Source of the DNA: Pelomonas sp. Root405
GTDB taxonomy: Bacteria; Pseudomonadota; Gammaproteobacteria; Burkholderiales; Burkholderiaceae_C
Reading direction: 5' to 3'
NCBI RefSeq assembly: GCF_001425165.1
Contig: NZ_LMDU01000013.1
Span: 248,001-312,000, forward strand
DNA: 64,000 bases
Below are positions 47,906 to 56,728 of the stretch, piece after piece. Every line of letters starts with the position of its first letter. Position 1 is the stretch's first letter. Made by a program: the position numbers and the translations under genes. A model generated the notes under the pieces. That model had not been told where the DNA came from. It made no database searches and saw nothing but the letters and a program-made list of their open reading frames with translations.

Positions 47906-48547
47906 TCAGGAGGCCAAAACAGCCTTGATGTGGCCGGCGATGGCGTCGTCCTGGCAGTTCGTGAAGAACAGTTCCTGGAACTTCTCGCCCGACACGGCGG
48001 CTTTCAGCAGCTCCTGGTCCACGCCCTTCAGCGTCGTCAGCATGTCCTTGCAGGAAGCGGCCTTCAGGTCCTTCAGCACGCCGCGGTTCTTGGCCATGAT
48101 GGCGGCGCGCTCTTTGGGGTAGCCGGCGCCGCGCTCGTTCTCGAACAGCTTGCGGTAGCAGTCCTGCAGGTTCAGCTCGGCGGCCCAGCCGAAGCCTTTG
48201 GCGTAGGGCATGGACAGGCAGTTGCCGTCGTTGATCTGGCCGAACAGGAATGCGTCTGTCGGGTCGATGACCAGGCCGCAGAACACGCCGGGCATGCTGT
48301 TGCAGGCCAGCATGGAACCCATGCCGGTGCCGCAGCCGGTGACGACGAAGTCGGCGGCCTTGGAGTTCAGCAGGATGCCGGCCAGCAGGCCGTTCATGAC
48401 ATAGGTCAGCGACGCCTTGTCTTCCGGCGCGTACATGCCGTAGTGGTGGACCTGGTGGCCCAGCGGCTCGACGACGGTCTTGAGCGCGCTGTGGACAATC
48501 TCGGACTTGGCGGCCTGGCTGTTCTCGATGATGAGGGCGATCTTCAT
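47906..48547 (-). CDS. RpiB/LacA/LacB-family sugar-phosphate isomerase
   Basis: 213 residues, longer than the ~150 residues of RpiB. The family core GCGTGMGSMLACN carries the active-site loop; the partner residue lies in the flexible KMIA-like region. The C-terminal ~60 residues are extra. It could be ribose-5-phosphate isomerase B or a related aldose-ketose isomerase. A hairpin GAGGCGG-N8-CCGCCTC (48578-48599) lies 31 bp before the start. Confidence 0.82.
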   Translation of the reverse strand: MKIALIIENSQAAKSEIVHSALKTVVEPLGHQVHHYGMYAPEDKASLTYVMNGLLAGILLNSKAADFVVTGCGTGMGSMLACNSMPGVFCGLVIDPTDAFLFGQINDGNCLSMPYAKGFGWAAELNLQDCYRKLFENERGAGYPKERAAIMAKNRGVLKDLKAASCKDMLTTLKGVDQELLKAAVSGEKFQELFFTNCQDDAIAGHIKAVLAS

Positions 48548-48815
48548 GACGGTGCTTTCGGTAGCGGAATGAGGGCTGAGGCGGGCTAAGGACCGCCTCG
48601 GTGCATGGGCCGCTGCGGCTCAGGCCAGAGGGGCCTTGAGCGCGGGCCGTCATGCCAGGCGTCGTCCTGAAAGGGGCGGAACTGCATGGTCCCGCTGAGC
48701 GACCTGGCCAACCGCGCACCTGGGTGAAGGTGCTGGCGCAGTCGCAATTGTGCCCGCTATTGGAACGACGTTTCAGAAAACCTCGCTCAATCCCGAGCGC
48801 AAAGTGAGGACTCCG

Positions 48816-49271
48816 TCAATCGCCTTCGCCACCCAGTGGCTTCAGCTGCCGGCCTGCCGGCAGCGCGCGCAGGTATTTGAAGGTGCCCGTGGCATGGGCG
48901 CAGAGCTTGTCGTCGGCACCGAAGACCGAGCCCTCGCAGAAGGCCATCGTCGTCGAGCGGTGCAGCAGCCTGCCCACCGCCCGCAATTCGCCCTCGCCCG
49001 GGCGCATGAAACTGGTCTTCATCTCCACGGTGACGACGCCGGGCCCGAGATCAGGCAGGTGCCCGTTCACGCTGCGCGCCGCATGCGCCATGGCCACGTC
49101 AAGCAGCGTCATCACCACGCCGCCATGCGCCACACGCCATGAGTTCAGGTGCTGCTCGCTGATCGTCAGCCGCAGCTCGGCCTCACCGTCGCCGACGGAA
49201 TGCAGCGCGAAGCCGAGTTGCTGGACAAAAGGGATGTGGATCGGGAACTCCATCCGCCCATCATCCGCCAT
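48816..49271 (-). CDS. PaaI-family thioesterase (hotdog fold)
   Basis: 151 residues. The hotdog motif is WRVAHGGVVMTLLDVAMAHA, with the Asp and HGG of acyl-CoA thioesterases. Last gene of the beta-oxidation operon; overlaps the SDR gene by 11 bp. One of three hotdog proteins in the operon. Confidence 0.87.
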   Translation of the reverse strand: MADDGRMEFPIHIPFVQQLGFALHSVGDGEAELRLTISEQHLNSWRVAHGGVVMTLLDVAMAHAARSVNGHLPDLGPGVVTVEMKTSFMRPGEGELRAVGRLLHRSTTMAFCEGSVFGADDKLCAHATGTFKYLRALPAGRQLKPLGGEGD

Positions 49272-50052
49272 GGATGGCGCTGACGCCGCCGTCTACCGCC
49301 AGGATCTGGCCGGTGATGTGCTTGCCGGCGCGCGACGCGAACAGCAGCGCTGCACCCTTCAGGTCGTCGTCATCGCCGATGCGGTTCAGCGGCGCGTGCG
49401 AAGCCATCTTCTCCTCGCCGACGGCGGCGAGCAGCCCCTTGGTCATCTTGCTGGGGAAGAAGCCCGGTGCCAGTGCGTTGACCGTGATGCCGTACTGGCC
49501 CCATTCGCCGGCCAGCGCGCGCGTGAAGTTCACGGCCGCGCCCTTGCTGGTGTTGTAGGCGATGGTTTTCATGACGGCCGAGTTGCCGCCCAGGCCGGCG
49601 ATGGAGGCGACATTGATGATGCGGCCCGACTTGCGCGGGATCATGCTGGCCTTGGCCACCGCCTGGGCGAAGACGAAGAGGCTGCGGATGTTCAGGTCCA
49701 TGACCTTGTCCCAAGCCTCGATCGGGTGCTCCTCGGCGGGCGCGCCCCAGCTGGCACCGGCGTTGTTGACGAGGATGTCGATCTGGCCCAGGCGCTCCAT
49801 GGTCTCGGCGACGACGCGCTGCGCCTCCTCGGGCTTGGACGCATCGGCCGCCACCCAGCGCGTGTCGATGCCGCGCGCCTGCAGGTGGGCCGCGGCCTCC
49901 TCCAGGTCGGCCGCCTTGCGCGAGGTCAGCATGATCTTGGCGCCGGCTTCACCGAGCGCCTCGGCGATCTGCAGTCCCAGGCCGCGTGAGCCGCCGGTGA
50001 CGAGGGCCACCTGGCCGCTCAGGTCGAAGAGGTCTTGAACTTTGGTGCTCAT
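49261..50052 (-). CDS. Short-chain dehydrogenase/reductase
   Basis: 263 residues, classical SDR: cofactor motif TGGSRGLGLQIA, NNAG at 93-96, catalytic Tyr-Lys in YNTSK, and DGG near the C-terminus. A 3-hydroxyacyl-CoA or 3-oxoacyl reductase role is likely from the operon. Lies 15 bp after the acyl-CoA dehydrogenase. Confidence 0.9.
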   Translation of the reverse strand: MSTKVQDLFDLSGQVALVTGGSRGLGLQIAEALGEAGAKIMLTSRKAADLEEAAAHLQARGIDTRWVAADASKPEEAQRVVAETMERLGQIDILVNNAGASWGAPAEEHPIEAWDKVMDLNIRSLFVFAQAVAKASMIPRKSGRIINVASIAGLGGNSAVMKTIAYNTSKGAAVNFTRALAGEWGQYGITVNALAPGFFPSKMTKGLLAAVGEEKMASHAPLNRIGDDDDLKGAALLFASRAGKHITGQILAVDGGVSAIHGG

Positions 50053-50067
50053 GGTGTCTCCAGCTTC

Positions 50068-51873
50068 TCAAAAATATTCGGGTTTCATTTCGCGGCACAG
50101 CGGCTCGCGGCGGGCGACGACGTCGAGCCAGGCGCCAATCTTGGGCAGCTCGTAGGCAAAGAAATAGCGAGCGGCAGCTCGCTTGCCCTGGGCGAAGTCG
50201 CTGTCACTGGCCACCGCCAGCGCAACGTCCAGCCAGAGCCAGGCCAGCACCGTGTGGCCGAAGGCCTGCATATAGGGCGTCGCGTTGGCTAGCGCCTCCT
50301 CGGGCTCGCCGGTGCTCCAGGCCTTCTTGGTTGCGCCGCCTACCTGGGCCAACGCGGCGGCCAGCTGGTTGGCCTGGGGAGCCCAGTCGGTTTGCATCGC
50401 GCGCTCGATGGTCTGCTGTACACGTGCGGCCAATGCGGCCAGCGACGCCCCGCCCTGCTGCACGACCTTGCGGCCCAGCAGGTCCAGCGCCTGGATGCCG
50501 TGAGTGCCCTCGTGGATCATGTTCAGTCGCTGGTCACGCCACAGCTGCTCTACCGGGAAGTCGCGCGTGTAGCCATAGCCGCCCAGCACCTGGATGGCCA
50601 GGGAGTTGGACTCCAGGCACCACTCGCTCGGCCAGCTCTTGGCGATGGGGATCAGCACGTCGAGCAGCGCCTGCGCCTCCGCCTTGTGAGACGCATCGAG
50701 GCCCGTGTTCAGCTCGTCAACGAGGCGCGCGCAGTACAGCTCCAGTGCCAGTCCGCCTTCGACATAGCTCTTCTGCGCCAGCAGCATGCGGCGCACGTCG
50801 GCATGTTCGATGATGGGCCGCTGCGGGCTGGCCGCGTCCTTGCCGGCTGCAGTCATGGCGCGCCCCTGGGGCCGCTGCTTGGCGTACTCCAGGCTTGCTT
50901 CATAGCCCGCATAGCCCAGCATGACGGCGCCCAGGCCGACGCCAATGCGCATCTCGTTCATCATGAAGAACATGCAGCGCAGGCCTTCGTGAGGCTTGCC
51001 GACGAGGTAGCCGACGGCGCCGGCCTTGCCTTCCGGCTGGAATCGGCCCTCGCCGAAGTTCAACAGACAGTTGGTCGTGCCGCGGTGGCCGAGCTTGTGG
51101 TTCAGGCCGGCCAGCGCGATGTCATTGCGCTCGCCGGTCAGCTGACCGTCCGCACCGACCATCTGCTTGGGCACGATGAACAGCGAGATGCCCTTGGTAC
51201 CCGGGATCAGCTTGCCGTCCGGCCCGGGGATCTTGGCCAGCACCAGGTGCACGATGTTCTCGCGAAGCTCGTGCTCACCGCCGGAGATCCACATCTTGTT
51301 GCCGCGCAGCCGGTAGCGCGGGCCAAGCGGGTCATCCGCGTTCTCGAGTTCGGCGCGCGTGACCACGTCGGACAGCGACGAGCCCGCCTGCGGCTCGGAC
51401 AGGCACATGGTGCCGAACCACTGGCCGGCCAGCAGCGTCTTGGCGAAGACCTCGCGCTGGCGCTCGCTGCCGTGTTCCATCAACAGGTTGGCGTTGCAGG
51501 TCGTCAGCACAGCGTACGAACCGACGGCCACGTTGGCCTTGCTGAGGAAGGCGTGCGCCGCCGTCTCGACGAGGCAGGGCAGCTGCATGCCACCGACGTC
51601 GTAGTCCTTGGCCGCCGCCAACAGGCCCGAGGCCACGTGGGCGTTGACCGCATCCAGCGTCGCCGCCGGCAGGTGTACTCGCTCGCCATCGAAGCGCGGC
51701 TCCTCGGTGTCCAGCAGCCGGTAGATGGGCGCGAACTTCTCGCGCGCGATGCGCTCGCTGGTGTCCAGCACCGCGTTGAAGGTCTCGCGCGAATGGTCGG
51801 CGAAGCGCTCGCGCGCCGTCAGGTCGCCGGCGTGAAGCCAGTCGTAGAGCAGGAACTCCAGGGTCTCGCGCAT
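50068..51873 (-). CDS. Acyl-CoA dehydrogenase (long form, with C-terminal extension)
   Basis: 601 residues, as in the DmdC/FadE5-type enzymes. FAD/substrate stretch MCLSEPQAGSSLSDVVT, LRGNKMWISGGEHE, C-terminal QVLGGYGYTRDFPVEQLWRD and Glu in MIHEGTHGIQA (probable catalytic base). C-terminal ~130 residues form the extra helical domain of this subfamily. Two thioesterases precede it (gap 2 bp). Confidence 0.92.
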   Translation of the reverse strand: MRETLEFLLYDWLHAGDLTARERFADHSRETFNAVLDTSERIAREKFAPIYRLLDTEEPRFDGERVHLPAATLDAVNAHVASGLLAAAKDYDVGGMQLPCLVETAAHAFLSKANVAVGSYAVLTTCNANLLMEHGSERQREVFAKTLLAGQWFGTMCLSEPQAGSSLSDVVTRAELENADDPLGPRYRLRGNKMWISGGEHELRENIVHLVLAKIPGPDGKLIPGTKGISLFIVPKQMVGADGQLTGERNDIALAGLNHKLGHRGTTNCLLNFGEGRFQPEGKAGAVGYLVGKPHEGLRCMFFMMNEMRIGVGLGAVMLGYAGYEASLEYAKQRPQGRAMTAAGKDAASPQRPIIEHADVRRMLLAQKSYVEGGLALELYCARLVDELNTGLDASHKAEAQALLDVLIPIAKSWPSEWCLESNSLAIQVLGGYGYTRDFPVEQLWRDQRLNMIHEGTHGIQALDLLGRKVVQQGGASLAALAARVQQTIERAMQTDWAPQANQLAAALAQVGGATKKAWSTGEPEEALANATPYMQAFGHTVLAWLWLDVALAVASDSDFAQGKRAAARYFFAYELPKIGAWLDVVARREPLCREMKPEYF

Positions 51874-51875
51874 GT

Positions 51876-52295
51876 CTAGGCTTTGGTGATGGCCATGGTG
51901 CCGCTGGCCTTGGCCACGAGCCTGCGCTCGCCGCTCGTCGCCACCGCGTACACCTCAGCCTCGGTGAAAGAGACTTGTCGGCCGGGTTTGATGATCCAGG
52001 CCTCGCATTCCAGCCGCTCGCCGCTCGCGCCGCGCAGCAGGCTGGTCTTGAACTCGGCCGTCAGCACCCAGTGGCCGTCGGGGGCCATCGTCTGCGCCGC
52101 CGCGCCCATCGAATGGTCGGCCAGCGCGGCGATGACGCCGGCATGCACGACGCCGGTGTGCTGGCAGTGGCGCTTTGCAACGATCAGTTGGGTGGACACG
52201 CGCCCGGGCTCAACCGCCGTCGGCTCCACGCCGAGGTCGACCATGAAGGGCGCCGAGCGGAAGAAGCCGCGCAGCGTGTCGAGGTCGACCTGCAT
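51876..52295 (-). CDS. PaaI-family thioesterase (hotdog fold)
   Basis: 139 residues. Hotdog core TGVVHAGVIAALADHSMGAA. It lacks the Gly-Gly of the usual HGG motif (HAG here). It begins 1 bp after the preceding thioesterase stop and ends 2 bp before the acyl-CoA dehydrogenase start. Confidence 0.86.
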   Translation of the reverse strand: MQVDLDTLRGFFRSAPFMVDLGVEPTAVEPGRVSTQLIVAKRHCQHTGVVHAGVIAALADHSMGAAAQTMAPDGHWVLTAEFKTSLLRGASGERLECEAWIIKPGRQVSFTEAEVYAVATSGERRLVAKASGTMAITKA

Positions 52296-52296
52296 G

Positions 52297-52721
52297 TCAG
52301 TCCTGGGCGAGGCGGACGATGGTGCCCTGGGCGAGCGCGCAGAGCTTCTCCACGCCGTCCTTCACCGCGAAGACATCGCAGCGGCACACCGCCTGTGTCT
52401 TGCTGACGGCATCGGCGCTGGCGCGGGCGATCAGACGCTCGCCCACGGCCGGGCGCACATAGTTGATCTTGAATTCCGAGGTCACGACCGGTACCTGCAT
52501 CGCCGTGCCGCCGGCAAAGGTCAGCGCGTTGTCAGCCAGGTAGCTGACGACGCCGCCATGTGCAAAGCCGTTCTGCTGCAGGTGCTCGGGTTTGAGCGCC
52601 AGTTGCAGGTCGACCTTGGCCGGCGACAAGGCCGCCAGTTCCGCGCCCAGCAGCACGCTGAACGGCTGCTTGGCGAGGACCTCGCGACCCATCGCAAGGA
52701 ACACCTCGGGCGAAACACTCA

Positions 52722-52722
<1 letters not shown>
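52297..52722 (-). CDS. PaaI-family thioesterase (hotdog fold)
   Basis: 141 residues from ATG 52722. Hotdog core FAHGGVVSYLADNALTFAGG with the HGG motif. Start overlaps the thiolase stop by 1 bp (TGATG). A longer open frame reaches to 52926 inside the thiolase gene but has no support. Confidence 0.87.
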
Positions 52723-53897
<1,175 letters not shown>

Positions 53898-53971
53898 GTT
53901 TTTTCCAAGTCAGTTGATGCCAGAGCTACTCGCTTCGCTCGGTCGGTCTGGCACGCAAGTCATCAGATTGA

Positions 53972-56065
53972 TCAGGTGAAGCTCTTGCCTTCGGCGACCA
54001 GGCGTGCAAGCAAGGGTGCTGGCGTCCAGAACGCGCCGTCGTCCATTGGGTTCTTGGCAAAGCGTTTCATCGCCTGCACGACGTTGAAGAGGCCGACCGT
54101 GTCGGCGTAGCACATCGGGCCACCGCGGAAGATCGGGAAGCCGTAGCCGGTGAGATAGACCATGTCCACGTCGGACGCGCGCTGGGCGATGCCTTCTTCC
54201 AGCAGGTGGGCGGCCTCGTTGACGAGTGCGAACACCAGGCGGTGCACGATCTCCTCGTCGCTGATGTCGCGCTTCTTGGCGCCAATGGCCTCGCGGTGCT
54301 TGGCCAGCATTTCGTCGACGACCGGCGACGGGATCGCGTCGCGCTTGCCGGCCTGGTAGTCGTACCAGCCGGCGCCGGTCTTCTGGCCGAAGCGGCCCAG
54401 CTCGCACAGGCGGTCGGCGCTGGCCGAGTACTTCATGTTGGCGCGCTCGACGGCGCGGCGTTTGCGGATTGCCCAGCCGATGTCGTTGCCTGCCAGGTCG
54501 CCCATGCGGAAGGGACCCATCGCGAAGCCGAACTTCTCGACGGCCTTGTCGACCTGCTGCGGCGAGCAGCCCTCGTCCAGCAGGAAGCCTGCCTGGCGGC
54601 TGTACTGCTCGATCATGCGGTTGCCGATGAAGCCGTCGCAGACGCCCGACACGACGGCCGTCTTCTTGATCTTCTTGCCAATGGCCATGACCGTGGCCAG
54701 CACGTCCTTGGCGGTTTCCTTGCCGCGCACGACTTCCAGCAGCTTCATCACATTGGCCGGGCTGAAGAAGTGCATGCCCACCACGTCCTGCGGGCGCTTG
54801 GTGAACGACGCGATCTTGTCGACATCCAGCGTCGATGTGTTGGAAGCCAGAATGGCGCCGGGCTTGGCGACTTCGTCCAGCTGCTTGAAGACGGCTTCCT
54901 TGACGCCGATCTCCTCGAACACCGCCTCGATGATGAGGTCGCAGTCTTTCAGGTCGGCGTAGCTCAGCGTCGTCGACAGCAGCGCCATGCGTTGCGCGTA
55001 CTTGTCTTCCTTGAGCTTGCCCTTCTTGACCTGGGACTCGTAGTTCTTCTTGATCGTCGCGACGCCGCGGTCGAGCGCTTCCTGCTTGGTCTCCAGGATG
55101 GTGACCGGGATGCCCGCGTTCAGGAAGTTCATCGAGATGCCGCCGCCCATCGTGCCGGCGCCAATGACGCCCACTTTGGCAATGGTGCGCAGCGGCGTGT
55201 CCTCGGGCACGTCGCTGATCTTGCTGGCCACGCGCTCGGCGAAGAACAGGTGGCGCAGGGCCTTCGATTCGGGCGTCATCATCAGCGCCGCGAAGCCTTC
55301 GCGCTCGGCCCGCATGCCGTCATCGAACTTCATGTTGACCGCACCAGCCACCGCCTCCAGGCAGCGCAGCGGCGCCGGGAAGTTCTTGCTCATGCCTCCC
55401 ACCATGTTGCGTGCGAACTGGAAGTAAGCATCGGCATTCGGGTGGCGCGCCTTCAGTTCACGCACCTTGGGCAGCGGCCGCTTCTCGGAGATTTCCTCAG
55501 CAAACTTGACCGCTGCATCCACCACGTCGGCATCGACGATCTTGTCGAACAGCTTCTGGCCCGGGACCATCGCCAGCATCTGCGCCTCGACCGGCTCGCC
55601 GCTGACGATCATGTTCAGCGCGGGCTCCACACCCAGCGCGCGCGGCAGGCGCTGCGTACCGCCGGCGCCGGGCAGCAAGCCCAACTTCACTTCGGGTAGC
55701 GCGACCTTGGTGCCGGTCTGTGCGACGCGGTAATGGCAGCCCAGCGACAACTCCAGGCCGCCACCCATGCAGACGCTGTGGATGGCGGCAACGACCGGCT
55801 TGCTGCAGTTCTCGACGACAGCGATCAGGCTTAGCAGGTTGGGCTCGGCCAGCGCTTTGGGCGAGCCGAACTCCTTGATGTCGGCACCGCCGGAGAAAGC
55901 CTTGCCGGCGCCGGTGATGACGACCGACGTGACGGCCGGATCGGCCTCCGCGCGTTCCACGCCGGCTGCGCAGGCAGAGCGGGTGGCAAAACCCAGGCCG
56001 TTGACCGGCGGGTTGTCGAGCGTGATCACGGCAACGCTGCCGCGAACTTCGTAATGGGCTGTCAT
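53972..56065 (-). CDS. fadB: 3-hydroxyacyl-CoA dehydrogenase/enoyl-CoA hydratase (FadB/FadJ-like)
   Basis: 697 residues from ATG 56065 (GAGG 8 nt upstream; GTG 56071 is an alternative). N-terminal crotonase domain (FSGGADIKEFG, GGGLELSLGCHYRVA, LLPGAGGTQRLPR), then the NAD-binding hydroxyacyl dehydrogenase domain (GVIGAGTMGGGISMNFL; FFSPANVMKLLEVVRG). Two steps of beta-oxidation in one protein. First gene of the operon, probably controlled by the palindrome at 56115-56138. Confidence 0.94.
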   Translation of the reverse strand: MTAHYEVRGSVAVITLDNPPVNGLGFATRSACAAGVERAEADPAVTSVVITGAGKAFSGGADIKEFGSPKALAEPNLLSLIAVVENCSKPVVAAIHSVCMGGGLELSLGCHYRVAQTGTKVALPEVKLGLLPGAGGTQRLPRALGVEPALNMIVSGEPVEAQMLAMVPGQKLFDKIVDADVVDAAVKFAEEISEKRPLPKVRELKARHPNADAYFQFARNMVGGMSKNFPAPLRCLEAVAGAVNMKFDDGMRAEREGFAALMMTPESKALRHLFFAERVASKISDVPEDTPLRTIAKVGVIGAGTMGGGISMNFLNAGIPVTILETKQEALDRGVATIKKNYESQVKKGKLKEDKYAQRMALLSTTLSYADLKDCDLIIEAVFEEIGVKEAVFKQLDEVAKPGAILASNTSTLDVDKIASFTKRPQDVVGMHFFSPANVMKLLEVVRGKETAKDVLATVMAIGKKIKKTAVVSGVCDGFIGNRMIEQYSRQAGFLLDEGCSPQQVDKAVEKFGFAMGPFRMGDLAGNDIGWAIRKRRAVERANMKYSASADRLCELGRFGQKTGAGWYDYQAGKRDAIPSPVVDEMLAKHREAIGAKKRDISDEEIVHRLVFALVNEAAHLLEEGIAQRASDVDMVYLTGYGFPIFRGGPMCYADTVGLFNVVQAMKRFAKNPMDDGAFWTPAPLLARLVAEGKSFT

Positions 56066-56114
56066 GGGCACGACCTCGGTTGGCGGGCCATGCCGCGCCT
56101 CGCGCAGCCGGCCC

Positions 56115-56138
56115 AGAATAGAACGACCGTTCGATTCT
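56115..56138 (-). promoter_or_regulatory. TetR-type operator before the beta-oxidation operon
   Basis: 24-bp imperfect palindrome AGAATAGAACG-AC-CGTTCGATTCT (one mismatch in each arm pair), 49 bp before the fadB start. A -10-like TAGAAT (complement of 56134-56139) lies inside it, so a bound repressor would block RNA polymerase. GAACG-N2-CGTTC sites are typical of TetR-type fatty-acid repressors. No -35 element is clear and the repressor gene is not in the window. Confidence 0.6.
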
Positions 56139-56193
56139 AGGCAGCCGCCGTGACGCGGTCTTGTCCCGGCAGTGACAAGGCCTGCGCGACGCC

Positions 56194-56583
56194 TCAGTCC
56201 AGCATCGAATCCGGGCTTCGCTTGAGCACCACGGTGTCCTTGAAGGCCTTGGGGCCTTCCTTGGGCGGCGCCGGTTGCATCTTGGATTCGGCATACAGGC
56301 GCGCCGCCTCGGCCGGGTCCACGGGCGCCTCGACAGCAGGCGCGGGGCGCGGCGTGGGACGCACAGCCAGGCGCAACTCATGGTTCTCGCGCTGCACCTG
56401 CTCGATCTGCTTGCGCGCCTGCGTCAACTGCTGGGCCGACAACTGGCGAGCCTGCTCGACGTTGTGAACGCGTTGGCGCTCGCGTTTGAGCTGGCGGGAC
56501 AGCCAGCCCCACAGCGAGCCCGCCGTCACCATGCCGCCCAGCAGGAAGCCGCCCAGCAGCGGCAGCAATTCGTTGTTGTCCAT
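56194..56583 (-). CDS. Membrane-anchored coiled-coil protein, unknown function
   Basis: 129 residues from ATG 56583. Residues ~7-28 form one membrane helix (LLPLLGGFLLGGMVTAGSLW), followed by a charged coiled coil (QVRENHELR-type, as in KQIEQVQRENHELR), and a Pro/Ala-rich tail. I do not recognise a family. It runs divergently from the patatin-like gene, with 145 bp between starts, and is downstream of nothing obvious. The frame is open up to 56730 without support. Confidence 0.7.
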   Translation of the reverse strand: MDNNELLPLLGGFLLGGMVTAGSLWGWLSRQLKRERQRVHNVEQARQLSAQQLTQARKQIEQVQRENHELRLAVRPTPRPAPAVEAPVDPAEAARLYAESKMQPAPPKEGPKAFKDTVVLKRSPDSMLD

Positions 56584-56728
56584 CTGTCCTCCCCGACATC
56601 CTCGTTCGGCAAATGTACGAGCGCCGCCGCGCGCCGCTTGCCGGAGCAGGGTTTCCCACAAGTCGCCACGCCAACTTGACGTTGCGGCGCCCTTGGTGGC
56701 CTCACATGCGGGGGCTAGAGTGCGGGCC

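Noticed and set aside
53918-53953. Inverted repeat TGCCAGA/TCTGGCA between the fadB-like and thiolase genes as a terminator
   Set aside because: The 22-nt loop and lack of a U-run do not fit a terminator, and the genes clearly belong to one operon.
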